Source: Prochloron sp965198675
GTDB lineage: Bacteria; Cyanobacteriota; Cyanobacteriia; Cyanobacteriales; Prochloraceae
DNA: 64,000 bases
Reading direction: 5' to 3'
NCBI GenBank assembly: GCA_965198675.1
Contig: OZ240666.1
Coordinates: forward strand, 3,410,001 to 3,474,000
Part shown: positions 34,356 through 43,699 of the stretch, piece after piece
Numbering within the stretch: the stretch's first letter is position 1
How the letters are laid out: every line of letters begins with the position of its first letter
Made by a program: the position numbers and the translations under genes
The notes under the pieces: model-generated
Databases searched by the model: none
What the model was told of the DNA's origin: nothing
Seen by the model: the letters and a program-made list of their open reading frames with translations, nothing else

Positions 34356-35405
34356 GTGAAAGTATTAGTTACTGGTGCGGCTGGTTTTATCGGTTTTCAT
34401 CTCTGTCAACGACTCCTGACTAGGGGAGATGAGGTGGTAGGATTAGATAACCTGAATGATTACCATGATGTTTCCCTGAAAAAAGACCGTTTAGCTCAAT
34501 TACGGCAAAAGTCTAGTTTCAGCTTTCATAAATTAGACCTAGCCAACCAACCAGGAATAGCCCAGTTATTTGCTCAAAATTGCTTCGACGTGGTCGTTAA
34601 CCTAGCAGCTCAAGCAGGGGTGCGCTACTCTCTGAAGAATCCTCATGCTTATGTGGATAGTAACCTGGTGGGTTTTACCAACATTCTGGAAGGTTGCCGC
34701 TACGGAAAAGTAAAGCATCTGGTATTTGCTTCTTCTAGTTCTGTCTACGGTGCTAATACGAAAATACCCTTTTCCGTTCACCACAACGTAGACCACCCCG
34801 TTAGCCTCTATGCAGCTACGAAAAAGGCCAACGAACTCATGGCCCATACCTACAGCCATTTATATGGTCTCCCCACCACTGGACTGCGCTTTTTTACCGT
34901 ATATGGTCCCTGGGGGCGACCGGATATGGCTCTGTTCCTATTTACTAAAGCAATTTTAGCCGGACAACCCATTGAGGTGTTTAATTACGGTAAAATGCAA
35001 CGAGATTTTACTTACATTGACGATATTGTTGAGGGGGTGGTACGGGTCATAGATAAGATACCAGAACCCAATCCTCAATGGTCGGGGAATGCACCAGACC
35101 CAGGAACTAGTAATGCTCCCTATAAAATCTACAATATAGGTAACAACAACCCGGTTGAATTAATGGACTTTATTGAGGCGATCGAGGATTGTTTGGGGAT
35201 GAAAGCAGAAAAAAAGATGCTCCCAATCCAACCTGGTGACGTACCTGTTACCTATGCGGATGTGGAGGATTTGGTTAGGGATGTAGGGTTTAAGCCCAAG
35301 ACAACCATTCAGGTGGGAATTGAGCGATTTATCAAGTGGTATCGGGATTACTATAGCACGTACCAGGAAAAAAAGCAAATGAATTGCAGTCAGAGAGCGG
35401 GTTAG
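34356..35405 (+). CDS. NAD-dependent nucleotide-sugar epimerase (UDP-glucuronate 4-epimerase type)
   Basis: 349 residues from a GTG start. An extended short-chain dehydrogenase: NAD motif VTGAAGFIGFHLCQRLL, then GLDNLNDYHDVSLKKDRL (the NDYYD-like segment typical of UDP-glucuronate/galacturonate 4-epimerases), AAQAGVRYSLKNPHAYVDSN, and the catalytic Tyr152/Lys156 in SLYAATKKANELMAH. GLRFFTVYGPWGRPDMALFL and the Gly/Asp-rich end are intact. It probably makes UDP-galacturonate for surface polysaccharide; the exact substrate cannot be fixed from sequence. Confidence 0.88.
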   Translation: MKVLVTGAAGFIGFHLCQRLLTRGDEVVGLDNLNDYHDVSLKKDRLAQLRQKSSFSFHKLDLANQPGIAQLFAQNCFDVVVNLAAQAGVRYSLKNPHAYVDSNLVGFTNILEGCRYGKVKHLVFASSSSVYGANTKIPFSVHHNVDHPVSLYAATKKANELMAHTYSHLYGLPTTGLRFFTVYGPWGRPDMALFLFTKAILAGQPIEVFNYGKMQRDFTYIDDIVEGVVRVIDKIPEPNPQWSGNAPDPGTSNAPYKIYNIGNNNPVELMDFIEAIEDCLGMKAEKKMLPIQPGDVPVTYADVEDLVRDVGFKPKTTIQVGIERFIKWYRDYYSTYQEKKQMNCSQRAG

Positions 35406-35535
35406 AATATAATGCTCCAACTAGATCCAACTCACCAAGTTTAATCGCCCAGGCGGTTGCTATATATCTAGTTGAGCTGGCAAAGGAGTTATAGTGAGAT
35501 GACATAATGGGACGATTATAGGAAGAAATGACTAA

Positions 35536-35814
35536 TTATAGTTGAATTATGTCTCGTTCAACACGTCCCAATTCTTCTCGCAAAACTCGTCGAAACGTCT
35601 CTTCTATTGGCTCACGCTGCTTCTGAATGTGCTGGTGCAACACCTCATTAATCAAGGTTTGATAATTGCCTCCACCAGCTAGGTGGACCTGCTCACGAAA
35701 CCATTCCAGAACGTCGTTATCTAAAGGAATCGTGATGCGCGTCTTACCAGATGGCATCGGATCCATCGCACCACGCTTACCTTGACTAAAATCATACTCA
35801 GCTTCCATCTTCAT
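35536..35814 (-). CDS. brnA: BrnA-type antitoxin
   Basis: 92 residues. The second half is a ribbon-helix-helix DNA-binding domain of BrnA type (KTRITIPLDNDVLEWFREQV, GGGNYQTLINEVLHQHI). BrnA neutralises BrnT and represses the operon. It overlaps brnT by 4 nt (ATGA), downstream of it as usual. The C-terminal extension PIEETFRRVLREELGRVERD is longer than in the founding Brucella protein. Confidence 0.85.
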   Translation of the reverse strand: MKMEAEYDFSQGKRGAMDPMPSGKTRITIPLDNDVLEWFREQVHLAGGGNYQTLINEVLHQHIQKQREPIEETFRRVLREELGRVERDIIQL

Positions 35815-36077
35815 CCCTCCACGTATTGTTGACGTTCACCACGGGTCGCTTTTCTCGCTGAAATCAAACGAATCTCATCACCTCGCCAGGTATAGACGAC
35901 CACCAGAACTCGTAGGAAAGCATCTACACCAATTATAATGAATCGCTCCTCCTCAAACCGTTCATCCTCAATTGTGATGGCAAAGTCGTCAGAGAACACA
36001 GACACTGCGTCCGCAAAGTCAACACCATGTTTATGCAAATTAGCGGCAGCTTTATCAGAATTCCACTGATAGTCCAT
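35811..36077 (-). CDS. brnT: BrnT-type ribonuclease toxin
   Basis: 88 residues: YQWNSDKAAANLHKHGVDFA near the start, RFIIIGVDAFLRVLVVVYTW in the middle and RLISARKATRGERQQY at the end are the BrnT hallmarks, including the basic/His residues used for RNA cleavage. Unlike the other toxin-antitoxin pairs in this window the pair is uninterrupted. A short palindromic AT-rich stretch upstream (about 36078-36105) is a plausible BrnA operator. Confidence 0.88.
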   Translation of the reverse strand: MDYQWNSDKAAANLHKHGVDFADAVSVFSDDFAITIEDERFEEERFIIIGVDAFLRVLVVVYTWRGDEIRLISARKATRGERQQYVEG

Positions 36078-36256
36078 TCAAGTACATTATAATAACAGAT
36101 GACCCTAATTATAGGTGACTACAGCAACTGTAGGTTGGGTTTCGCCTGAGCTGCTACCCAGTCCTCAGTCCTCAGGAGGTAAGGGGATGAGTATTTATCT
36201 CGCTTGTCCGATGACCCCACTAATTCAAGTTCATTTCCCGCTAGCAATTGAAATTG

Positions 36257-37132
36257 ATGTCTGATCCCACCCAGAATAAGTCGTCAAACCAGAATGAGTT
36301 GCCCGATAAGCCACCATCAATGGTAGGAGATGCACAGGAATTGATGGAGGATATCTTTTCTGACATAGACAGAGTGCTGGAAGGGAAAAATAGTTTACCC
36401 CTCCATCGGCCATCAATTACAGTCAAGGAAGAAAAGGGGATAAAATCGGACAAGATTCGGTCGCGCCGTTTTCCTCGTTATTTTGACCAAATCCTTTTTC
36501 TCGTCGCTTGTATCTCTCTCGTAGCAGCCATATTTTTGTTTTTGCATCAAGATAAGTTTAAATCACAGTTTGACCGAGGTACCACGGCAGATAACCAAGC
36601 AGATGCAGCAAATGCTCAGTTTATTGCCTATATGCTGCGATCTCTCAAAGAAATCGAAGGTCAAGAGTTAGCTAGGGAAGAAAATGCTACTACCGTCAAT
36701 CCACCATCCCCAGTTAATTCTCCCACACCAGAGCCAACCCCGGTCCAAAAACCGCAAGTAATCACAAGAACAACCTACATACCTATCCCCGTATATCCCC
36801 CAACTCCAACTCCAACTCCAACTCCAACTCCAACCCCAACTGACACTGTTACTCCAACTGAAACACCAACTGTTACTCCAACCCCAACTGTTACCCCAAC
36901 TCCAACTCTCCCCCTCTCTCCTGAACCCAACCATAATCATACCCTAGTGGGATTGTTAGAATTAGGCGATCGCTCTGTCGCTTTGTTTGATATTAATGGA
37001 AATATAGAACGTATTCATCTTGGAGAAGAGATTGGGGCTAGTGGTTGGATTTTAGATTCTGTCGCTGATCGGAAAGTTAAAATCCGTGGTCATGACACCC
37101 AACGCTCTATTTCTGTCGGACGAAAATTTTAA
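36257..37132 (+). CDS. Membrane-anchored protein with Pro-Thr linker and PilP-like C-terminal domain
   Basis: About 291 residues from ATG 36257. A cytoplasmic N-terminus (SMVGDAQELMEDIFSDIDRV) is followed by one membrane helix (FDQILFLVACISLVAAIFLF, about residues 75-95), a periplasmic linker, and a run of PTPTPTPTPT/TVTPTPT repeats (about 178-220). The C-terminal 60 residues (HTLVGLLELGDRSVALFDIN, RIHLGEEIGASGWILDSV) resemble the small beta domain of PilP-type secretion or pilus proteins. The function is unknown; a pilus or cell-wall role is only suggested. The repeat tract is visible in DNA as alternating CCAACT/CCAACC units. Confidence 0.7.
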   Translation: MSDPTQNKSSNQNELPDKPPSMVGDAQELMEDIFSDIDRVLEGKNSLPLHRPSITVKEEKGIKSDKIRSRRFPRYFDQILFLVACISLVAAIFLFLHQDKFKSQFDRGTTADNQADAANAQFIAYMLRSLKEIEGQELAREENATTVNPPSPVNSPTPEPTPVQKPQVITRTTYIPIPVYPPTPTPTPTPTPTPTDTVTPTETPTVTPTPTVTPTPTLPLSPEPNHNHTLVGLLELGDRSVALFDINGNIERIHLGEEIGASGWILDSVADRKVKIRGHDTQRSISVGRKF

Positions 37133-37151
37133 TATATAATCTTAAAACAAC

Positions 37152-37613
37152 ATGGGTCTATTTGATAATCCTAATCTAGAATTACGCTCCCTCTTAAAGC
37201 AATTACAAACACAAGAGCAACATACGCAAAGGTTAATTGCTAACTTGCAGCGCCAAGAAGAAAGCTTGCAAAACCAGATTATCGCTATTGCTAGAGACGT
37301 TCAAATTTGGAACATCAGAATTAAGGACGCAAAAGCTGCTAAAAGAATTGAATCAGCCCGCACTGCTGTGGACAAAGAAGCAGCTTTACGACGAGAGGGC
37401 GATCGACTTTGGCGACAAATGGAAGAAACTAAAAAGCGCCTCATGGAAGCTCAAAAATTATTGATTAAAATTTATCATAAACGTCAACAAGTCTTAGCTA
37501 AAGCAGATAACTTTCCTGGATATCAAACCGGATATAATAATGTAGAACAGGAATTTCAGCGCTTGGAAATAGACTCTGAACTAGAGCAGTTGAAACGAAA
37601 TCTTGGCCTTTAA
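37152..37613 (+). CDS. TIGR04376-type coiled-coil protein
   Basis: 153 residues, 19 bp after the preceding gene. Almost entirely helical (LQTQEQHTQRLIANLQRQEE, KRIESARTAVDKEAALRREG, QMEETKKRLMEAQKLLIKIY). It resembles the small cyanobacterial TIGR04376 family of unknown function, but its N-terminus is shorter: MGLFDNPNLELRSLLKQ lacks about 18 residues found between MGLFD and the NPHLELQ-like segment in relatives as I remember them. Probably an in-frame deletion. Confidence 0.6.
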   Translation: MGLFDNPNLELRSLLKQLQTQEQHTQRLIANLQRQEESLQNQIIAIARDVQIWNIRIKDAKAAKRIESARTAVDKEAALRREGDRLWRQMEETKKRLMEAQKLLIKIYHKRQQVLAKADNFPGYQTGYNNVEQEFQRLEIDSELEQLKRNLGL

Positions 37614-37844
37614 CAGTTACCAGTGACCAGTGACCAGTTACCAGTTAGCAGTTAGCAGTTACCAGTTAGCAGTTAGCAGTTAGCAGTTAGCAGTTACCAG
37701 TTACCAGTTAGCAGTTAGCAGTTAGCAGTGACCAGTTAGCAGTGACCAGTGACCAGTTAGCAGTTAGCAGTTAGCAATTAGCAGTGACCAGTTAGCAGTG
37801 ACCAGTGACCAGTTAGCAGTTAGCAGTTAGCAGTTAGCAGTGAC
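37614..37844. repeat. Heptanucleotide array, 33 units
   Basis: 33 head-to-tail 7-bp units with no break: mostly CAGTTAG, with CAGTTAC and CAGTGAC interspersed and one CAATTAG. It begins directly after the stop codon of the upstream gene (37611-37613). This is the short-tandem-repeat class typical of filamentous cyanobacteria. Variants recur in a patchwork (for example the TAG-GAC-TAG-GAC-GAC order appears twice), which suggests segmental duplication within the array. Confidence 0.95.
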
Positions 37845-37926
37845 CAGTTGATTTGGTATTTTCTGGATCTATTTGGGTAGGTCACATATCCGTCAGGGTG
37901 CTTCTCAATAATTATTTTGAACGAAT

Positions 37927-38083
37927 GCGCGGCAGTCCCCACCCGTAGGATGCTAAGAAGTCGTTAGTCGTAGGATGCGTTACTAGCCGTAAGTAGTAGC
38001 AACAATACAAACTTTGTTGGCGTAACGCATCCTACGTAGCAGCATCCTAAATTAAATGGGTTAGCGTAACGCATCCTACGCGC
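37927..38083. repeat. About 160-bp dispersed repeat with GTAGGATGC ends, copy 2
   Basis: Nearly identical to 2165-2335 (same order: CAGTCCCCACCCGTAGGATG, the TAGTAGCAACAATACAAACT core, then GTAACGCATCCTACG). It differs by a short GTTAGTC insertion and by lacking one GTAGGATGCGTTACTAGCC unit. A related, shorter hairpin lies at 39044-39110 inside the tubulin-like gene. Confidence 0.8.
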
Positions 38084-38139
38084 TGCTACTATAAATGGTA
38101 ATCTGGATTACAGAACCGTAATTATTACTGTGCAAAACC

Positions 38140-38634
38140 ATGAACGAGAGGGAAGATCGTCTATTTGAAATTGCCGCACTTGCTGGCGGTATTATATTTG
38201 GGGCTATCATACTGATTATAGAGCGGTTGCTGTTTGCCTATAGTATCGCCCCTTTATCCTATACCTTACCAGAAGATTGGCTCAGGGATAATTATAACCC
38301 GGCTGCTGTGATTGTCTTCCTGGTTTCGGCGATCGCTGCCATTGTCTGGTACCTCATCGCCCTAAGGTGGTGGACTAAGTTTGATGCTACGAAGGATACC
38401 ACTTCAGCCAGATCATGGTGGATTTTGTTGTTCGCCTTCCCCATTATTATCGTTATTGCGGCAATTTCCCTGTGGGGTAATGAAGACGGAACCAGTTTGG
38501 GAGGAGGCTCTTTGCTGGTTTTTTCCGTTTTGCTGTGTTTAGGAATGTTGTCTAGTTATTGGGTGAGTACTGGTTTGAGTACCCCTATCAATATGAAACA
38601 CGTGGTTCCTTTCGCTGGTTTATTGCCTCGCTAA
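38140..38634 (+). CDS. Four-helix membrane protein of the tubulin/actin-like locus
   Basis: 164 residues, start ATG 38140. Four hydrophobic helices: about 7-32 (AALAGGIIFGAIILIIERLL), 52-76 (NPAAVIVFLVSAIAAIVWYL), 90-110 (SWWILLFAFPIIIVIAAISL) and 124-143 (LLVFSVLLCLGMLSSYW). No recognised family motif. It ends 21 bp before the tubulin-like gene, so it is first in the plus-strand operon and may anchor the system in the membrane. This gene and the small membrane gene at 47.5 kb are the only undamaged ones in the locus. Confidence 0.65.
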   Translation: MNEREDRLFEIAALAGGIIFGAIILIIERLLFAYSIAPLSYTLPEDWLRDNYNPAAVIVFLVSAIAAIVWYLIALRWWTKFDATKDTTSARSWWILLFAFPIIIVIAAISLWGNEDGTSLGGGSLLVFSVLLCLGMLSSYWVSTGLSTPINMKHVVPFAGLLPR

Positions 38635-38655
38635 TACCCTATACCCATTATCACT

Positions 38656-40563
38656 ATGTCAGTTTACATTATCGCCATTGGCGGAACCGGAGCCAGATTT
38701 GCTGAAGCAGTTGTCCATTTAGGGGCAGCAGGTCTTTATGCGCAAGGAAACCAGGTGGAAAATTTAGAGATTTTGTTTGTGGATCCTGATAAGGGTAATG
38801 GTAATGTTGAGGGGGCGGTTCGGACTCTGAAAATTTACCAAGAATGTGCTCAGGTTATAGACGGAGGGATTGACAAAAATCTCAACTGGTGGATGCAAAC
38901 GGAGGTGAAGCAGTTTGAAGGGGGTTTGTGGTCTCCTTTTGAAGACTCAAATCAATCTAAACTCCGAGATGTGTTTAAATGTCAGCACCCCGCTCTGAAG
39001 AGGCGTTGCTCTCGTGCCTCCCTCATAGGATAGCTGACCAGCCGTAGGATGCGTTACGCCATAGCTGTCAGCTTTAAACACTTCTCCAGACGTGTGCTAA
39101 CGCATCCTACTTAACTGACTACGTTATCGGCAAGAGTTAAAGACCTACCCTGGGATGCGTGCTAGTCTCAGGCTCTAGAACCGGGTGGTTAAACAGCTTT
39201 ACGAGGGGTAAGGCAGTGCTGCCGGGAAAGTACCGACCGATAACTTTGCGCCTCGACCCAGCTCGAATCGAATTCGAGCTGGAAAGCGAGGCAAGACGGC
39301 GAAGCAAACTTTACGACCGAATTGGAGGTTTGGGGGATACAACAATTTCCCCCACCCCCATCGGGGACACTGCGGCTAAAGCCGCTAAACGTTTTCCTCC
39401 CCGCTCTAAAGAGACGGGGTTTCCAACGACTAAAAAATTTTCATGATAACTATGATGGCGAAAAGAAGAAAATTCGGCACCTATTCGATGTGCTTTACAC
39501 TAAGGGTGAACGGGAGCAGGATCTAAAAGAAGGGTTTCGGGGGCGACTGGCAATCGGTTCGGGTATTATGACTCAATTGGGTCTGGGAAGCTGGGATCGG
39601 TTAATAAGTCAGATAAAAGCGGACTGCAACCAGGGTGATAATTATCCTAAAGTTTTTCTGTGTGGATCAATTTTTGGTGGCACGGGAGCCTCTGGTTTTC
39701 CTACCTTGGGGCGGAGGCTTTTCAATGACTTAAAAGAGGGTAATATACTTAACTTTCTTAAGTCAAGAGGCTTGTTGATGTTGCCTTACTTTTCCTTTTC
39801 ATCCCCCGGTCAAGATGAAAAGGAGGTCTTCGCTCGGTCGGAAGAATTTATCTTAAAAACAGAGACCGCATTGCGCTATTATGGCTCTCAAGACTGGTCA
39901 GACGCGGTGTACCTGCTGGGAATGCCATCTCTGACTAAAATCGAGGATTTTAGTACCGGAGGAGCCAGCCAGCGCAACCAGCCTCATATTTTGGAGTTGT
40001 ACGGAGCGATGGCTCTGCGGGATTTTATCTTTACGGATAAGCCGGAGAAGAAGGAGGTGGTGCTACTGAGCCGCAAAGAATCCAATACTATTACTTGGGA
40101 TGATCTGCCGGATAAGGTTGAAGCCAGACAGAAGTTGGTCAATGCTGCCAGGTTTGCCTATGGTTGGCTTTCAGGGGTGGTTCCGGATCTAAAACATGCC
40201 CGCACAAAACCTGGGGACATCTTTTATGTTCCCCGGTTCTACCGCAACCAAATGTTGAACCAAACCGATGAATGGGATAAAATTAAGGCAATTGAGAATT
40301 GGGCGAAAGCTTATTTAACATGGTTGGGAACCCTGCACTCCTCAGTGAGCGGCTTGGATTGGTTTAACTGCAATGCCTTTTTTAAGAAAGGGGAGCTGCA
40401 AATTGATCGTGAGAATTTCCGAGATATCTTCGGACATTTTAATAGAATTGAATTTGTCAGAGTCCTCAAGAAATTAAATAACGAGGGGATACAGGGAGAA
40501 AATAAAGGAACGGTGGGGTTGGCTAAGGCTCTCTACCGTGTTATTGATAGTATTAAGGTGTAG
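38656..40563 (+). pseudogene. Tubulin/FtsZ-like protein interrupted by an insertion
   Basis: The frame from ATG 38656 begins with YIIAIGGTGARFAEAVVHLG, a glycine-rich nucleotide-binding start of tubulin-like type, with LEILFVDPDKGNGN after it. It is interrupted at about 38983 by some 450 bp and resumes in the same frame from about 39440 (DNYDGEKKKIRHLFDVLYTK) to 40563. Soon after comes LCGSIFGGTGASGFPTLGRR, matching the GGGTGSG tubulin signature. Without the insert the protein would be about 480 residues. I assign it to the divergent tubulin-like families found with vWA proteins in multigene systems; this rests on two motifs and gene order. Confidence 0.65.
38984..39440. mobile_element. About 450-bp insertion in the tubulin-like gene
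   Basis: Bounds are set by rejoining the protein. It contains stops in the host frame (first at 39031-39033), a GTAGGATGCGTTACGCC...CTAACGCATCCTAC hairpin (39044-39110), and similar CCCCGCTCT-containing ends (CACCCCGCTCTGAAGAGGCG at about 38986 and CCCCGCTCTAAAGAGACGGG at about 39399-39418), like the subterminal hairpins of IS200/IS605 elements. It encodes no transposase. The structured part 39130-39420 could be the right-end/omega-RNA-like region of a TnpB element, but that is a guess. Confidence 0.55.
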
Positions 40564-40573
40564 GAGATTAAGA

Positions 40574-43549
40574 ATGGTTAACACTCAAACTCAATTCCTG
40601 CCTAGTTTGCATGATAATTCCAGCATTCCTGCCGGAAGCCCAGGAGAATGGAATCATCAAAAAGGCATTGCTTACACGGCAGTGGCGGATAGTCTGAAAC
40701 GCCCTGAGGTAGGGAGGAACACTGACGGCGTCAGTTCTATTCCTAATATGTGGGGGCGACCTCTCCTGGTAGATATCGTACTGCGGGACGAGAAACATCC
40801 CCTGCATGAGTCTTTCAAGGTTGAGTGGAAGGGAATGTTGGCGGCGATCGCCCTAGCAGAAGTTCAAGGTATTAAACTGAAGGCAGAGTTGATAGATTTT
40901 CAAAGGCTGGAGGATGATGCTTTTATTGGGGCGCTAAAGGAGTTGTTTCCTTCAAAGGAGAAAAGCGCTTACCAGTTGAGGGATAATAGGAACCCCTGGG
41001 AACAGATTTACGTTTTCCTCCTCCAGGATCGTCCTGTGGGGATGACTTCTCCTGCTACTTTGGTTTGTACTGCCCAAAAAGCTAACTGGGAAGGGGTTCC
41101 CTGGTATAAAAAAGGGCAACTTCACTCTCCTCTCTCTCCTGTGGATTATCTCACTGAAGATGATAAGATGCAGTTGGGGCTGTGGTTGGGAAATCTTAGT
41201 GGGCAACTACTGGGGGATAGTACTAAGATAAAGGGAATTATCACGGAATACCAGGATGAATTGAAAACAGGACTGGAGCAGGATATCGAAAGACACAGTT
41301 TGCGACTCCACAGTAATGAGCAGTATTTTGGGGTACTTCTGGCACTGGGGAAGGTGACTGCTTTAAGTACTCCTATTCAACCACAACAACGAGAGTCTAG
41401 TGTGAAACTGGTACCCAAAGGGAGAAGGGTGGAAGAAACAGTATTGTTTATTCCGGAAAAAGAAGAATTGCTGGAACAATGGAGTAATAAGGAACCTAAG
41501 TATATCCAGATTTACGATACCAATATTCTCACTTTTAACTTCCATGAGTTTGAACGGCAACATCAAGGTAGGGTGAAGTATTTAACGAAGGAGGATATCT
41601 TTGAGGACCAGTTCTACTTCCTGAAAGGGGCAGGGAACTTACCCGGTGCTTTACTACCAGAAGGGGTGGAGGATATTACCTATATTATAGATGATCAAGA
41701 ACATGATTTAACACCTCTGTTGCCTCTGAAGCAAGAAATTCTCCAGTATTTTTCCCCTGAGGAGCTGATTAAACTGCTGAAAATTCAGCCAGCTACTATT
41801 GACAACCAGTCTGGGGTGCGAGTTAAGCTTACCTTACCTTGATCTGGAGGTAAGTATACTATCTTTCAGGACTATGCTATCCAACAAGACCACGCTATTA
41901 CCGCTATACCGTTCCTAGAAATCTGGCCCAATTTTAAGGCACCTAACTGGAAGGAGTATTATACCTTCTATTTCGACGACCGCACGGAAGCTACTCAGGA
42001 AGAGAAAACATTCCGAGCTGTTTTTCCGGAAGCTCAAGAAGTCCAACCCTCTCTCGGAGAGATAAAAGATTACCAGCTGAATTGCCTGGAAAGTTTCCCA
42101 GAATATATCACCTGTCAGGCAGAAAACAGGAACGGGTAGTTTTCGACGGTCGCGTCTATATTCCTAGAGATATTCGGAAGTTAGAGTTAGACTCCAAGCC
42201 GTCAGAGTCCAAGCAGCATGATATCAAAGCGGAACTGAAGTGGAACAAAGAAAATCTGCCCTATAACCGCACTTTCCTGAAACACTTGGCTTTGCTCATA
42301 ACAGCAGAAGCAGCCAAAAATGACGTCAGGAGGATTCAGTGGTTCATTTCCTATCCTTCAGCCTTTTCTCGCAACGACAAGAACTTCTATAAAGTTACTT
42401 GGGAAAGAATTATCGAGGGTTTGGGGGCAAGAACCGGGTTGGAACACAACTGGCTCTCTCAGGGGAACCCCTACCGCTCGGAAAGTCTCGCCATGGCTCA
42501 GTATGTCTCCTCTAGGCAGGATTTGCTCTACACCACTTGTATCGATATGGGGGGAGGAAGTTTGGATATTTCCATCTGGCAGAAGAATCATCTGATTCAC
42601 CAGTGTTCCGTGCAGTTAGCAGGAAGATTGCTCTTCTGTCAGTTTCTGAAACAAAAACCAAACTTCCTGAAGCAGCAATTTAATCTGGATAGGAGCGATT
42701 TACCAAAAGACTCGCAAGATGTTCTCTTTTTTGTGAAACTGGATGTTATTCTCGCTCAGAAAGGGAAGGAGTCGTTAGAGGGAAACCGGGCTGAGATGAA
42801 TGATGAGGTTATTCTCGCTAAGAAAGGGGAGGAGTGGTTAGGGAAAAACCCGGCTCAGATGGATGATGACGCGGATCTTCAGGAGATAATGCAGCTTTCC
42901 ACTTTAGGATTTTCTGGACTCTATTACTATATTGGTTTGGTACTGAAGGGGTTAAATTTAGAAGGGAAACATGAGAAACAGGAGAATACCCCTATATATA
43001 TTGGGGGTAATGGTAGCCGCATTTTAAATTGGCTGGACATGAGCGGTACCTTCACTCCTGAGTGCGAAGCTGCAATTCTCTTGAGTCATATGTTCAGTCG
43101 AGCTTCCGGATATGAGGATAGAAGAGAAGAGACTAGTTTTAGACCAGAATGAGACTCGATTAACTGGACTGGAAGAAGAGGATGAGGACATATTTGCTGG
43201 GGAAGACTGTATAGTTAATGGACAACCCATAGAATGGTGCGATCGCCTCAACCTGATGCAGTTTGAGAACATTGACACTTTTACGGTTAACAGTCTGTCC
43301 AATCTAAAACAATTCCTAGACGACTTCCACAAAGCACTTAAAGAAAAGCGAATTTTGAACATTAAGCCCCTAAAACAATATGAGAATAAGGAATGGCGCG
43401 AAAGGTTGTGGAGGGATGTGGAGCGCGAGGTGGAGAATGAATTAACTAACATGGAGAAGCGCAAAGCAAAGGATATCCGCCCGGAACCACCTTTTATCAT
43501 TGGGTTGAAGGTGCTTTTGAAGCAGTTGAGTGACAGAATGAATAAGTGA
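40574..43549 (+). pseudogene. Large Hsp70/actin-like protein with in-frame stop and two frameshifts
   Basis: Reads as one roughly 990-residue protein. ATG 40574 opens 422 codons (RPLLVDIVLRDEKHPLHESF, VEDITYIIDDQEHDLTPLLP) to TGA 41840-41842. The same frame stays open and protein-like for 98 more codons (SGGKYTIFQDYAIQQDHAIT, FLEIWPNFKAPNWKEYYTFY). Near 42110-42135 it shifts to the next frame, which holds an Hsp70/actin-type phosphate-2 loop CIDMGGGSLDISIW and adenosine motif PIYIGGNGSRILNW. Near 43130 it shifts back to the original frame (FAGEDCIVNGQPIEWCDRLN) and ends at 43549. TGA replacing TTA would restore LPLSGG. I do not see a phosphate-1 loop. It lies 10 bp after the tubulin-like gene. 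Confidence 0.7.
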
Positions 43550-43610
43550 GATCCCCCCAAGATCCCCCCTTGATAAGGGGAGTGCCCCCAGGGCGGGGGG
43601 ATCCGGCAGA
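43550..43610. repeat. C/G-rich palindromic repeat
   Basis: GATCCCCCCAAGATCCCCCC and GGGCGGGGGGATCC arms around a TTGATAAGGGGA centre. A related inverted arrangement is at 50341-50405 after petH. Lies between the actin-like gene and the lipoprotein gene. Confidence 0.6.
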
Positions 43611-43699
43611 GTGTTAAAATCATTGGGGCTGCGCTATATCGGTTGTTAGTTATTTGCTTGGGTTGAGTGTTAGAATGAATAAAGGGAGGTTAATGGATT

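Noticed and set aside
36668..36940. Minus-strand open frame rich in Trp-Ser-Gly repeats
   Set aside because: It is the antisense of the Pro-Thr repeat spacer of the plus-strand gene; the periodicity comes from that repeat.
37614..37844. Possible CRISPR array
   Set aside because: The repeats are contiguous 7-bp units without spacers, and no cas genes are present.
39159..39446. 95-codon frame inside the insertion in the tubulin-like gene
   Set aside because: It lies in the GC-rich structured part of the insert and has no recognisable domain; more likely structured RNA or transposon-end DNA.
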